Assembly (NCBI GenBank): GCA_016748015.1
Contig: JAAOMT010000134.1
Span: 870,451 to 934,450 of the forward strand
Source: Geosiphon pyriformis
Lineage: Eukaryota > Glomeromycota > Glomeromycetes > Archaeosporales > Geosiphonaceae
Length of the DNA stretch: 64,000 nucleotides
Reading direction: 5' to 3'
In this document: positions 1-11,640 of the stretch, in pieces
How positions within the stretch are numbered: position 1 is the first letter of the stretch
How the letters are laid out: each line of letters starts with the position of its first letter
The notes under the pieces: generated by a model
What the model was told of the DNA's origin: nothing
The model's input: only the letters and a program-made list of their open reading frames with translations
Databases searched by the model: none
Program-made: the position numbers and the translations under genes

Positions 1-1103
1 GTTGACTATCGCAAACTAAACAGCAAAACAACCAAAGACTCATACCCAATACCATTAATTAATAAAATTTTTAACATTTTTAGAGGAGCAAAATGGGTTT
101 TTACACTTGACTTAACCAGTAGATACTGACAAATAGAAATAGACCCAAAAGACAGACATAAAACAGCATTTACAACACAAAATGGCAATTATGAGTTCAA
201 TGTAATGCCATTTGGATTAACAAACACTCTTATAATATTCCAAAGACTAATAAACGTAATTTACTTCGGAATTCTGTGGCAATCCATTGTTGTCTACTTG
301 GACAATACAAATGTTTTCTTGCCAAAATTTGCAGATCATTTCCAATATTTATAACAAGTTTTTGAGAAATTGAGACATGCTGGACTTAAATTAAATTTAG
401 AAAAATGTTTCTTTGGAAAAAATGAGCTAGCATTTCTAGGACACATAGTTAGAAAAGATGGAATAAAACCAGATCCATCAAAAATAGACAAAGTGAAAAA
501 TTTTCCAGTATTTTAAAACGTTTCAGAAGTTAGAAGCTTTTTAGAATTCACATCTTACTACTGCCGCTTTGTAAAAAACTTTTCAAACATTGCCAAACCT
601 TTTAATTATCTACTATCCAAAAATGTGAAATTTAAATAGACCAAAACACAGCAAAAAGCTTTTGAGTATCTTAGGCAAAAGCTCATTGAATCACTAATAA
701 TAATCTATTTGGATTTTAACAAGAAATTTATTTTGGCCACAAATGCCTTTGGAACTGGACTTGGAGTCATTCTTTTACAAAAAAATGATAATGGAAGAGA
801 ACATGTAATTGCTTATGCCAGTAGAAGTCTTAGTATGGCAAAGCAAAACTATGCAGCACACAAACTAGAATGTTTAGTAATAGTCTGGAGTTGTGTTTAC
901 TTTGACACATATTTACAGTACAAACTTTTTGATATTACCACAGATCATAGAGGTCTGGTCTGATTAAATAACAAGAAAGTACTAAAAGAAAAAATGCCAG
1001 ATGGTCACAAATATTAGCACCATATGATTATATCATCAAATACAAAGGAGGTACCAAAAATGCCAATGCTGACTGTTTGTCAAGAATGAGACACATGTAA
1101 AAA
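1..1103 (+). pseudogene. gypsy reverse transcriptase-RNase H pseudogene
   Basis: Frame 1 reads a Ty3/gypsy reverse transcriptase from about the VDYRKLN motif, through FTLDLTSRY and the PFGLTN motif, to the catalytic box. The box reads YLDN where the family has Y-x-D-D, so the second catalytic Asp is lost. It continues through the FLGH motif into the RNase H domain (TDHRGL near 945-960; ANADCLSRM near 1055-1085). In-frame stops occur where Trp or Gln is expected (for example the TGA after TSRY and the TAA before QVFEKL), and a frameshift lies near 985. Family assignment is secure from motif order; the copy is inactive. Confidence 0.88.
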
Positions 1104-1409
1104 TCATGAACTCACTTATCAATTAGAGTAATTGACAAAACAACAATCCAACAATTAGAAAGTTTTATTAGAAAAACCAACAGTACATTCAATTTAAAAA
1201 GCAGTTTATGGAATTTTCAAAGCATTTAAAAATTGTCACAAAATATTACTGGATCCAATCATGAACATAATAACAATCAACAGTATTGAATGACTTACCA
1301 ACTCACAATTTCAAAAATTACAAAAAGTTAATAATACAGTATTAGACTACTATAGCAACTTAGAATTCAATGAAGAAATTAATTTCGATTTCGACAGAGC
1401 TCAATCTTG

Positions 1410-1420
1410 AAAGGAGGGGA
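1410..1420 (+). promoter_or_regulatory. polypurine tract of the gypsy element
   Basis: An all-purine run (aaaggagggga) sits three bases before the LTR start TGTTACA. Plus-strand DNA synthesis of LTR retrotransposons is primed from such a tract, which lies next to the 3' LTR. Position and composition both fit. Confidence 0.7.
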
Positions 1421-1423
1421 TAA

Positions 1424-2187
1424 TGTTACAGTTCAAAAATTTAATAGAAATTATAAATAATATAAATTAGTCAATTATAAAATAGCACAGCAACAATTTA
1501 TAAAAAGAAATAATTTACAAATAACAGCAAGCACTATTTCACAATAGCAGCAAGCACTATTTAGAAATAATAGAAATAGAGTATTACAAGATGTTAGTTT
1601 ATAAAACAATAATTATATATATATATAATAGTTTTTAATGATGAAAAAAAACAGCTTCAACTAGAAGCAACAAATATCTAAATAAAATCTTATTCAAAAG
1701 AATTAAAAAAAAATAATAATAAATTGAATAAACATCACAATTACGAGATTAACAATAGAATTTACATACCTTCTCTAGCAAATAAAACTATCATTTTATC
1801 TCTGAATCCTTTGGAAAAATAATCTCTGATCAAGATTATTTACGTGATTACTAATTAAATTGAAAAAAAAGCTTTATTATATACTTAAAGAAATAGTGAA
1901 AAGGCCATTAATATTCTGTTAGAGAAACACATCAGGCAATTGCAAAAATAGCCTCAGAGAAAACCCCAAACAGTGGGTAGATTTCAGATTAGCCTCTGAA
2001 AAGGAGTACACAACATACAAAGACAATTAGAATTAAAGAAAAGACTTACATCACAACATTAAGAGAAAACCTTTAGTACATTATCATTAATATTCAATAC
2101 ATAAAATAAAAAAACTCACAAAAGACTGATTGCAATTAAAATAGGAGATCAATAATTAAAATATATCAAGAAAACACTCCTGTAACA
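1424..2187 (+). repeat. 3' LTR of the gypsy element
   Basis: It starts TGTTAC and ends GTAACA, the TG...CA ends with short inverted repeats typical of LTRs. It follows the polypurine tract directly, and LINE ORF1 coding sequence resumes at 2188. The right flank is GAGG; the matching left target duplication would lie outside the window. Its termini resemble those of the two solo LTRs at 6885 and 8179, but the bodies differ, so they are related families at most. Confidence 0.75.
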
Positions 2188-4039
2188 GAGGTTTTTCATA
2201 CAAAAAATCAAAAAAACCCAATGTTGCTGATGGTATAGTGAACTCATTAGCTGGATTTGTACCTATTAGCATTTTACAAGCTGCTTGTAGTAAATGCAAA
2301 ATGTTTTGGGATAGTGAAGTAAAAAATGAAGAAGCTAATATTAGTAGAGTATCTAATGTTGAGAACATAAACAATATAATAGCCGAGAAAATGAATTATA
2401 TAGATTCAAATACTTCTGAGACTAATGATATAGTGGACAACACAACTCTGAAAAAGACATGTACTAGAACATTTGTCTTGAGTAAGCTGCCAAAAATGCC
2501 TTCTTTTAAAAATTTGAGTAACAATGATGCCAAAATGGTGTTACTTGTGCCTAAGTTTTTTGGGTTTCAATCTTTTCCATTGGCTAAATTATGGAATAAG
2601 AAAATTAGAAATTTTGTTTTTGCTAAATCTTTTATACTGGATATAGATCTGTTGGCAATACCTGGAAAGACTAATAGTGATAAATTAATTGCAGTCAAAA
2701 AAGTTTTCTATTGAATTGATAATTTTAGGGGGGCTTTCACTCTCTTAAAATTTTTAAGAATCATTAGATTATCATTTACATCTGAAGTGAGTTTGAAAAA
2801 GGCTAGAGAGATGGCAATCAGTAAAAAGATTTTGGTCAATGATAATTTCAAGAAAGTAAACAGCTGATTAGATTGAAAAGTGATCGTTAAGGAGATCTTA
2901 GTAGATCTTCTCAAATCAGCTGTAAAATCTGTGTTCTCCAAATTCAGCAAGATTATCTCAATCAAAATATGATTAATTGGTCTTTGACAAAAGACTTTAG
3001 TGAAGTTTGAATCATCAGATGTGACTAGTTCAGTTGCCTCTAAATGGTTAGTTTTTATGGAAAAAGATTCAGTGTGTATGGCTCTTATTATTGATAACAA
3101 GAAATCTTGAATAACAAGAGATTATTATTGGGCTCTGTTGTATATTTTTTCAATTGAAATCACAGCTTATGATTTGTCTGGTTTGTTGGATTCATATGGT
3201 GGAAAAATTTGTTTCATTGGCCATAATTCTAGTTCATATGTGTATAATAGATGTACAATAATGTATTTTGCTAATGAGACATTTAAATTAATTGCTATTA
3301 GTTCTGTTCCTGTTTTCAAAGGTGTAAATTTACATTGGGCTGGACTTTTTTTGGCCTGTTGTGCTCTATGTAAACAGTTTGGTCATGTCTCTAATGTTTG
3401 TTCAATAGATGGAAATTCTAATGGTCATGGTAGATGTATGGTAACTTCTTAGAATTGGGTTTGTTTGGCTAATATATATAAAAAGAAGCAGGCTTCTGTT
3501 ATGTGTTCTGTTTCTTTTAAAGGTAAACTTGGGCTTAAATTGCTGGTGGTTTTTCTTTCCATGTGGTTTCATTAGTTCCATCTGGTGGTGGTTCACTTTT
3601 GGATACAGTGTTTTTTTCTTTGGATCTTGCTTCTTTTGTTGATTCTGGCTTAAGTAATCATTTAGCAGTTTTGGAATGCTCTTTGAAACTTTTGACAGAT
3701 CAGGTTTTTGCTCTTGTGGAGAAATTAAGTTCTATGAAGTTAGTACCCTTGGTTACATTTTCTTATGCTCCTTTTTTAGTTGTCCCTGTCTCTTTGGCTC
3801 TTGTTTTGAATTTGAATATGGTTTTGAATAATGTGTTTGTGTTATCTATCCCTTTTTTCTCTGTTGGTTTTGATGTGGTTGCTGATTTTAGCTCTAGTAG
3901 TTCTAAGATTTTGACCACCAAAGTGAGTGGATTGAAGTCGAAAATGGTGGTTTTAGAGGTGTTAATTAGTTCAGTTTTGGAAAGATTGGATTGTTTGTGT
4001 TCTGGTTTGGGTCTGTTAGTTTTCTTTTTATCTCAATAA
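2188..4039 (+). pseudogene. LINE ORF1 pseudogene (RNA-binding, CCHC zinc knuckle), copy 1
   Basis: ORF1 resumes immediately after the LTR (GFSYKKSKKP, matching GVSFKKVRKP in the copy at 54.3 kb). It keeps the acidic, low-complexity N-terminal part, two RRM-like folds (around 2840-3110 and 3130-3330) and a CX2CX4HX4C zinc knuckle at about 3360-3405 (CALCKQFGHVSNVC). A serine-rich and then coiled-coil-like tail follows, ending LSQ-stop at 4039. Several TGA/TAA/TAG codons interrupt it, mostly where the sister copy has Trp or Gln. LINE ORF1 proteins coat the element RNA; function is inferred from position and the zinc knuckle. Confidence 0.8.
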
Positions 4040-6884
4040 TTGGTTTGGTTTGGAAAATTGCTACATGCAATGCTTGGGATATAAACAATTCTGCAAAGCA
4101 GAAAAATATTGTTTATTGGCATAAAGATATGAGCAATTTGATTTTGATAATTACTGAGACTAAGTTGAAGAGTAGAGTTTATCTATGAATTGCTGATAAG
4201 TTTGATAATGTCCATGTCTTTACTTCTGATGTGAACTCTAGTTATTTGGGTTCTAATATAGCTATTATTATGGATATTTCTTTGGCTTATCATGTGTGTA
4301 AAATTTCTGAGATATCTAATTGGCTCCTTTCTGTTAAGTTACTCTTTAAAAATAAACTCTCTATTTCAATTTTGGGGCTGTATGCTGGTACTTCTACTGT
4401 GGTTCGGTTCTTCTAAGCTGGTAATATTAACTCTCTAATTGCAAAAGCTGTGAATAAATCTTCTTTTGTTATTCTTGGTGGCAATTTCAATAAGGATGGT
4501 TCTCACAAATGTGCTAGTTTCAAAAAGTGTCTGAATTTGGGTTTGGTTAATTCTTTGAGTAGAAGCTCTTTTGCAAAGTTGTCAACATAAAACAATTCTC
4601 ATGGTTTTGCTAAAGCCATAGATTATGTGTTTATCTCTTCAAATTTGGTTAATGCTATGGTTAATTATAATGTAGATGGTATTGAAAACTTTTTTAACAC
4701 TGATCATAAAACTGTCTCTGTTTCTATGGGTTTGGGTGGTTTGGTGAATAAGTGGCTAATTTTACTATACAAACAGGCAAATAAGAATTACTGAAAGTTT
4801 AATATTAAAAATGCTGATAAAGTAACATGGTGTAAATTTAAGGATGCTATAGCAGCAAATGCTGCTATATTCTCTAATGATTTTGTTACATCTAAGAAGT
4901 TTTTAGATCTGAATGCAATATAGAACACTGTTTGTAAAGTGGTGTCTTTCTTGGCCAATAGTGTTTTCAAAAAAAAATGGTTTAAAGAATATGATAAAGT
5001 GTTTACCAAGGAATTGTCGAGGTTTCACAAACTGAAAGTCTTGGTTTCAAGAATTGTTAAGGCTTTTCATGGAATAATGTCTGATAGGTTTGTCTTTTTT
5101 TTAGAGTATTAAAGCTTTTTTGATAGTGACAAGACTTCTTTCATTCAGAATTTTGTGAACTCTGATACAAATTCTAATCATATATGTTCTGCTCTCTTTG
5201 GTATAAGAAAGTTTTATTATGCATTTAAGCTGGCTGAGTCATTACATGCTGAGGAGTCAAAAATTAAATCTGTTATTGGGAAATAAATGAAAAGTTTTGT
5301 GGTTAACAAAAACCACACAATCCATAGTGTATTGGAATGTCTTTTTTATAAGATAACATTAAACCACCTGGTTTCTAAAGGTGTTTTAATTTTGGATCCA
5401 GCTGATGTTAAGGATAATGTTGACAAAATTATAGAAGATTGGACTAAGAAGAGAGTTGTGTTGAGATATGTTTCTGATTTATGGCAGTGTTAATACCTGC
5501 TGTTAGATTATATTGATAATAATGCCTTCTTTGGAGTAATAAATGCTATTAGTTATGGAGAATTGGTGCACATGATCAAAGATCTGTTAGATGGTAAAAT
5601 GGCAGGTTTGTCAGACATTACAAATGAACTTTGGAAACATTATGATAGTTCTGTGCTCAGTTTGCTTTTAGATCTCTTAAATCTTTATTTAGTTTGTAAA
5701 TTTGTATCTCAATTTTGGAAGAAAGCTTGAGTGTCAATGATTCCTAAATCTTATAAGTGGGAGGACATTCTGACCAATGCTAAGCTGATTGCTTTGATTA
5801 AAACTGCTTGTAAGATTCTTTTTAAGATACTATCTGATAGAATTTTGGTAGTATGCAGTGTGTTCAATGTCTTTCATGGTGACAATTTCTCTATACTAAA
5901 AGGCACTATTATTTAGTTCTCTATTTTTGCCATTAGATTGGTTGTTGAAAATACTTTGAAAAAGAATTGTGAACTTTGGCTTGTTTTACAGGATATGTAA
6001 AAGGCCTATAACTCTGTGAGTTGGCATTACTTATAGAATAGTTTGGTTTGAATTAAGATGTATGACCATTTTATAAGACTTTTTAGAAGTATTCACAATG
6101 ATCATGTTAATCATATTATAACTGATTTTGGTTTGACTAATAGATCCTGGATGCATGATGGTCTTGATTAGGGTGAAGTGTTCTCTCTTTTGCTGTGAAA
6201 AATTTTCTATGATCCCCTTTTGTGTAAGATTAAGAGACAGAAAAGTTTATATGAATACTGAATTGACACTAAGTTTGTTGCTAAGACTGACAGATTGGAG
6301 AACCAAGGTGAGTTGACTTTATTTATGGTGGCTGGTGCTTTTGTCAATGACACAATTTGGGTAAGAAGTAGTTAAGCTGCTGTTCAACACATTTTAGATA
6401 TTGCTAGTGAATTTTTTATGGTAAATAACATTTCTATTAATAATAAGAAAACTATAACTATTCTTATCAACAAAAAAGTTAAGAAAGCATTATTGTCGAT
6501 AAGTGGTATGCTGATTTCAATTGCTTATAAAAGAGAAACTCATAAGTATTATGGAATTTATTTGTTATCTGAAAATTTGTTCAAACCTAATTTGACAAAA
6601 GCTCACTCGGATATCAGGTTTTTTGTTAATCTGGTTTTGAAAAAAGCTATTTTAGATAAGCAGTTTCTTTATTTGGTATTGGTCATGCTGCAATTCATTG
6701 TCAATTATAGGACACAGTTTAGTTTTATTTCTAAAAGTGTATGTATTAAGTGAGATATATTAATTAGAAAAAAATTTGAAACTTAAGGCTGGGTTGCCAA
6801 AAAATTTTCCTAATAATGCTTTTCACCATTTTTCTTTGTATAACTTAAAGTCTTTTGAGCAATTGTAAACTGAGTACAAGATGA

Positions 6885-7274
6885 TATTACAGATGATTAT
6901 TTGGAGTCTTAAAGCAAATAACAAACCCATAACTTGGTGCTTGATTAATTCAATGATGTTGGTTTCTGAAAGTTGTTTGTATTTGAAGATTTTTGAAATC
7001 TGAAGGTTTGAGTTGGAGTTTTTTGTATAATAAACAGAGATTCAATAGTTGTTTTCAGTAGCCTTTCAGAATCACAATTCCATTGAATTGATTTCTCAGC
7101 ATGGTGGCCAGTAATCTGGCAGAGATGCTCTTTTGGTTAGTTATCTTTAAATTATCAAACTTTATATCTTTCCTTTAAGGTCTTTTACCAGGCTATTTTT
7201 GATGTCAATTACTCAGTGCTTAATCTCTTTAATTAGTAGTAAATCAACAAACAAAAGAAAATAAAATAAAAAAA

Positions 7275-7337
<63 letters not shown>

Positions 7338-7849
7338 AGTATCCTATTAATAGCCATAATCAAGAGCTATTGTTCTAGTATGGTTAAATGTTGGATTTTA
7401 TTAACATGAAGTATTAATAAATGGAAAAATAATTAGATTCTCAAACAAATGACAATAACATGGATTTAAAGAATTGAAGAGATATTTTATTTATATAATT
7501 CTATTTTGGTTGATAGCAACTATCTTTAAAATAAGAGGATTGTTCTAAATTAATAAAACTCTATTGAATTCTCCAGAAATTTTTGAATTTTCCTGGAATT
7601 GCTTTTTCTGTTTTTAATACTTTCACTATATATATATAATTTATGTTATACAAGATTCTTTGAATTTCTTAATTCTTTAGCCAGAAATTCTGGAATTCCT
7701 GGAATCCTGTGATTCCTCATACAAGAATCCTGTAATTCTGCAATTCTGCAATTCTTCTAAGAAGAATTCTGGAATTCTACTTTTATTATGTTTATTCTAA
7801 TTGGCTAATTTATGTACTAATATTTAATTTCTATATTTTATGAGTAACA
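6885..7849. repeat. solo LTR 1 inserted in the LINE
   Basis: It runs from TATTACAG (decayed TGTTACAG) to GTAACA, 965 bases, with no internal retrotransposon region. The flanking 4 bases are ATGA on the left and GTGG on the right, which differ only by G-to-A changes, consistent with a decayed 4-base target duplication. Removing it rejoins the LINE reading frame. About 85% similar by eye to the LTR at 8179. It contains a 59-base A run (7277-7335). Orientation is uncertain; the ends fit the minus orientation slightly better. Confidence 0.75.
7277..7335. repeat. 59-base poly(A) run inside solo LTR 1
   Basis: An uninterrupted A run replaces a short aaaataaaa-type stretch present in solo LTR 2 (around 8540-8570). 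It looks like microsatellite expansion or an assembly artefact rather than a LINE tail, because LTR sequence continues on both sides. Confidence 0.8.
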
Positions 7850-8178
7850 GTGGCTTTAGTAATAAGCTTTTTAAATACTAGTGAGCTTTTAGGCCATTTG
7901 TTTGATTATAGATCTCTGGACCTGCAGGTTTTGAGTTGGTTATCTGTTTATTTTTTATGTCATTCAGTTAGATTACATGTCAGTTCAGTTAATAATTTTT
8001 TGGCTGGTATTGTTAGGCTTTTTTTGGACTGTAATATGTCTCTTGGCAACTTTTCTCTTATAGCATTCTGTTTTTCTGGTGGAATACCAATGTCTTTAAT
8101 TCTAAGAGGTTCTTTGTTTTATGATGTTTCATGTTTACTCAAGAGATTTGGAGTCACTTTTATTAAACAGCTGTACAC

Positions 8179-9149
8179 TGTTACAGATGATTATTTGGGG
8201 TCTTAAAGCAAATAACAAACCCATAACTTGGTGTTCAATTGATATAATGTTGTTGGTAATATCTGAAAGTGTTGTTTTATCTGAAGGTTTTGTTGTAGAG
8301 TTCTTTGTATAATGAACAGAGATTCACTATGTTTGGTTTTGGTTGATTTCCCAAGTCATTTTCCCAATTTCTGTTTTCAGCATAGTGGCTGGTTTAATCT
8401 GGCAGTTGTGCCCTTCTGGTAAGCTATTCGTTAATATATATAATTCTGCCCTTATTTCTGGGTCTTTTACCAGACTATTCTTGATGTCAATTACTCAGTA
8501 TTTAATCTCTTTAATTAGTAGTAAGTCAACAAACAAAAGAAAATAAAATAAAAGAAAATAAAAAATTAGAAATAAGCCAAGGCAATTCAAGTTAGTATCT
8601 CATCAATAGCCATGATTAAGAGTTATTGTTCTAGTGTGATTAAGTGTTGGATTTTATCAACATGAAGTGTTGATAAATAAAAGAGTAATTATATTTTCAA
8701 ACAAATGACAATAACATGGATTTGAAGAATTGGAGAGATTTTTTATTTATATAATTCCATTTCAGTTGATAGCAACTATTCTTGAAATAAGAGTTAATAA
8801 ATAAAAAAGAAAGGAGATTGTTTTAAATTAATAAAACTCTATTGAATTCTCCTGAAATTACTTTTTCTGCTTTTAATACTCTCACTATATATATATAATT
8901 TATGTTATATGAGATTCTGCACATTCATGAGCAATATGCCATGATTTCTCAAGCAATGCTTATATTGTTGAGCAATGTGTCTGTAATTTCTGACAATGTG
9001 CTTATTGCTGAACAATATGCTGTGATTCTCTGACAATGCTTCACATTGCTAAGCAATATGCTTATATGCTAAATACTATTCTCTTATTGGTCTATTTTTC
9101 CTATCTGTTTTTCCTACTATTTTCTTGTATTCTTTTTCTATGAGTAACA
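8179..9149. repeat. solo LTR 2 inserted in the LINE
   Basis: It begins TGTTACAG and ends GTAACA, 971 bases, flanked by ACAC (8175-8178) and ATAC (9150-9153), a 4-base target duplication with one C-to-T change. LINE coding sequence stops in the linker motif ending FIKQLYT and resumes with the motif DLIFDW, matching the uninterrupted sister copies. No pol genes lie inside, so it is a recombined solo LTR. It belongs to the same family as LTR 1. The decayed LINE at 57-60.9 kb lacks an insertion at this site. Confidence 0.78.
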
Positions 9150-10659
9150 ATACCAAAAAAGATTTGATTTTTGATTGGAAAAGCTTTTATTGTTGGAAAA
9201 AACTTGACCCAAAGGGCCTAGTCTTGTGTTGGTTTAATTTGGCATGTAATTTTTTGGCTTGTTCTTCTTCTCTTGATAGTTTGTCTGTTACTGGCTTCTG
9301 GTTGTTGAATGTTTGTGACTTGAATGGTATCTTCTGATTGAGACAGTATTTTTTCACATCTGATTTGAATATTATTAATGTTTACATGAATGGTTCTTTA
9401 AAAAATTTGAGTACATATAAAATGAAGTGTGGTGTAGCTACATTTTTTTGGATTTGGATCTGGGTATTGGTATTAGAATTGGTGAACTGGTTTCTTTTAT
9501 TATAGCTGAACTGCAAGCAATTATTTTGGCTTTAGAATGTGTTCTTTCTAACATTTTTGCTGTGGTTTATTTGAACAATTAGACAGCCTTGAATGCTTGT
9601 GCTGCTGAGTCAGTTTTGGGCTTCCTGAATTTTCACAACTGTTGCTAGATGGAGGAGCATAGCATTATAGATTCTATTAGAGTAAAGAGAGTTAGCATTT
9701 TTTGACACAAGATTAAGAGACATTCAGATGTTTTAGATAATGAGTGTGCTAACAAATTGGCTGGTTTGGCTGCAAGTTCAGATTTGGTGCTTCCTATTTT
9801 GATTAATAAAAGATTTATTAAGACTGATGGAGTGGTAGTATTTGGTAATATTTGACATTTTGTTTGTGAGGTTTTTAGGTCTATGAATTATGCTTGTTGA
9901 AAGATTGAACCTGGTTTTGTTGTTATCAACAAAAATATAATTGGTAATATGAATTGGGTTTGTACTGTTTTGGTTTGGCACTCCAACTTGCACATAAGAG
10001 CTGGGTTTTCCAGTAAGTCTATGACCAGTTTGCATTCATATTTTTTGAAGACTTTGCATTGACAATTACCAGTCACTATGTGGAAATGTTTATATAATAG
10101 GAATTATCCAAATGTTTTGTGTTTTCACTGTGGAGAGATGGAGAGCTTCAATTACTCTTTTGTATATGCATTTGACTTTGGAGTTTGTGAAGATCTGCTT
10201 GCTTTCCATCTGGCTAAGTAATGTGCTGTCTCTGGTTTTGGTTTTCCTTTATTTTAAGTCTTACAGGTGCTTTTTTTATGTGTTTTTAACAATATGTTGT
10301 ATATTACTATATACAAGGGTTTCTTGTTCAGAGAATGATATCAGAAAGCTCTGTCTATTTTTGGTAATACTAAGTCTGCTGGTCAATTTATTGTTGATTT
10401 TGTTTAAAGTTTGAATGCTGTTTACCATACTAACATATGATTGGTTAAGGCTAAATATAGAGCTTTTATGGAGAAAAGTGGTTTGATTCTGCATAATGAT
10501 TCTGTTTTTTCTGTAATCTGTAATCTGTTATCTTTGTTTTCAGCTAGGGTAGTTAAGTTGCTTAAAATTGCTAAGGTGTTTGGTGTTTGTTTTGGTTTTC
10601 ACAAACTTTGCTGTTTTTTTTCTGGTATTAATAGTGTGGTGTTTGTCCTAATAAATTTG

Positions 10660-10790
10660 TAGTGTTGTTCTGATTGGTCTGAGTGGCTGGTCACATGTAA
10701 AAAGTGCATGATTTGTACCTAGTTTAGATTACTTAGTTTGATGTATTGTGCTAGGTAACATTTGGGCCTCACTTATTAAATGTTAATAAA
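10660..10790 (+). repeat. LINE 3' UTR/tail, copy 1
   Basis: Starts at the ORF2 stop and carries the block seen seven times in the window: a TCACATGTA motif, a GCATGATTT motif, a CCTAG...CTAGG stem-loop and the end CTCACTTATTAAATGT followed by A-rich sequence. The repeated end defines the 3' terminus of the family. Confidence 0.8.
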
Positions 10791-10799
10791 AAAAATAAA

Positions 10800-11640
10800 T
10801 TAATAATATTTTTATTTTATTTTAACAAATAAGACTCAAAAGCTATCTAATATAATAAACTAAACTAAGTAATCTAAACTAGATAGAAATTATGCATTTT
10901 CTACATATAACCAGCCACTCAGATTAATCAGAGCAATACTACAAATCTATTCTAACAAACATCATATTATTAGTACCAAAAAAAAATACAAGACCTTTAG
11001 AACCCAAAACTGACTCTATGCACCTCCATGATTCTAAATAACTTAATGATACTATTGGAAAGCAAAGTCAAAAGACCACAAATCTTAAAAAACACTGAAC
11101 TATTATATGTAATTAAGCTTTTTTTTTCCAAAATTATCCTGTACTTAGCTTTAATCATCTATATTTCAGACCAGTAAGCCATTCCTAAATCCCATACCAA
11201 ATTGATTAACTTACTATTGACAACTTTGATACTATCAAAAGAGAACACAGCTTTTAAACACTATTTCTTAAACACAATGTTTTTATACAAAGCAATATAC
11301 ATAGTACTATTAAAGGCACACAAAAAGAACATCTGTAAAATATAAAACAATGACAAACTCATACTTGATATGGCATTTCACTAAACTGAAGCAGGTTTTT
11401 ATAAGCTCTAAAGTCAAATAAACACACAAAAAAGTGGTTGGAAGTCTTCATATCTCCATAATAAAAACACAATATACTAGAATATTTACTATTATATAAA
11501 TGTTTTCAAACAGCAACTAGTAGACAATAATACAAGACTTTTATAAAATATAAACACAAACTGGCAGTAGATCTACTTATAAAACCAGTTGCTATATGTG
11601 AGTTAAAGTGCTAAATTAAGACAGTTTAATAATATAGTTA
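10800..11640 (-). mobile_element. LINE 3' end, copy on the minus strand, decayed
   Basis: The reverse complement of 10,800-10,940 aligns along its length with the LINE 3' UTR just to its left, so two LINE tails meet tail to tail. Farther in (to about 11,640) the minus strand resembles the C-terminal part of ORF2 after RNase H (the CCHC-bearing region), with many stops. Beyond about 11,640 the sequence becomes almost pure A/T and similarity can no longer be followed by eye. Confidence 0.7.

Larger units (their letters stand above)
1..2187 (+). mobile_element. Ty3/gypsy LTR retrotransposon, 3' part, decayed
   Basis: The left part of the element lies outside the window. What is present is the end of the pol region (reverse transcriptase and RNase H), a short remnant, a polypurine tract (1410-1420) and a 3' LTR (1424-2187). 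Directly after the LTR the reading frame of a LINE ORF1 resumes, so this element is nested in that LINE. Only about 300 bases separate the RNase H end from the polypurine tract. An integrase domain, expected there in Ty3/gypsy elements, is absent, so the copy has an internal deletion or is a non-autonomous derivative. Confidence 0.85.
4036..10662 (+). pseudogene. LINE ORF2 pseudogene (endonuclease-RT-RNase H-CCHC), copy 1
   Basis: The endonuclease begins WKIATCNAWDINN at about 4050 and has TETKLK, a decayed GGNFNK (GGDFNK in copy 2) and TDHK motifs up to 4740. The reverse transcriptase follows to about 6880; its catalytic box FVNDT near 6345 has lost one Asp. After the first LTR the linker continues (7850-8178). 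After the second LTR come RNase H (AELQA at 9500; HKIKRHSDV at 9710-9735) and a CX2C cluster (CFHCGE, 10,118-10,135). The stop at 10,660 is followed by the shared 3' UTR. Numerous stops replace Trp, Gln and Arg codons, so it cannot be translated as one protein. Confidence 0.82.
2188..10790 (+). mobile_element. LINE (APE endonuclease type), copy 1, decayed and interrupted by two solo LTRs
   Basis: A non-LTR retrotransposon read left to right: ORF1 (from its interruption by the gypsy LTR to 4039), ORF2 with AP-like endonuclease, reverse transcriptase, RNase H and C-terminal CCHC, then a 3' UTR ending at about 10,790 in an A/T-rich tail. The order is deduced by comparison with the better copy at 47.7-54.6 kb. 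Two LTRs (6885-7849, 8179-9149) split the region between the reverse transcriptase and RNase H. Many premature stops and high AT show it is dead. The 5' end lies left of the gypsy insertion, outside the window. Confidence 0.88.

Noticed and set aside
1424-9149. Idea that the gypsy 3' LTR and the solo LTRs are the same family
   Set aside because: They share the six terminal bases and some A/T-rich stretches, but the bodies do not align convincingly by eye; kept as possibly related only.
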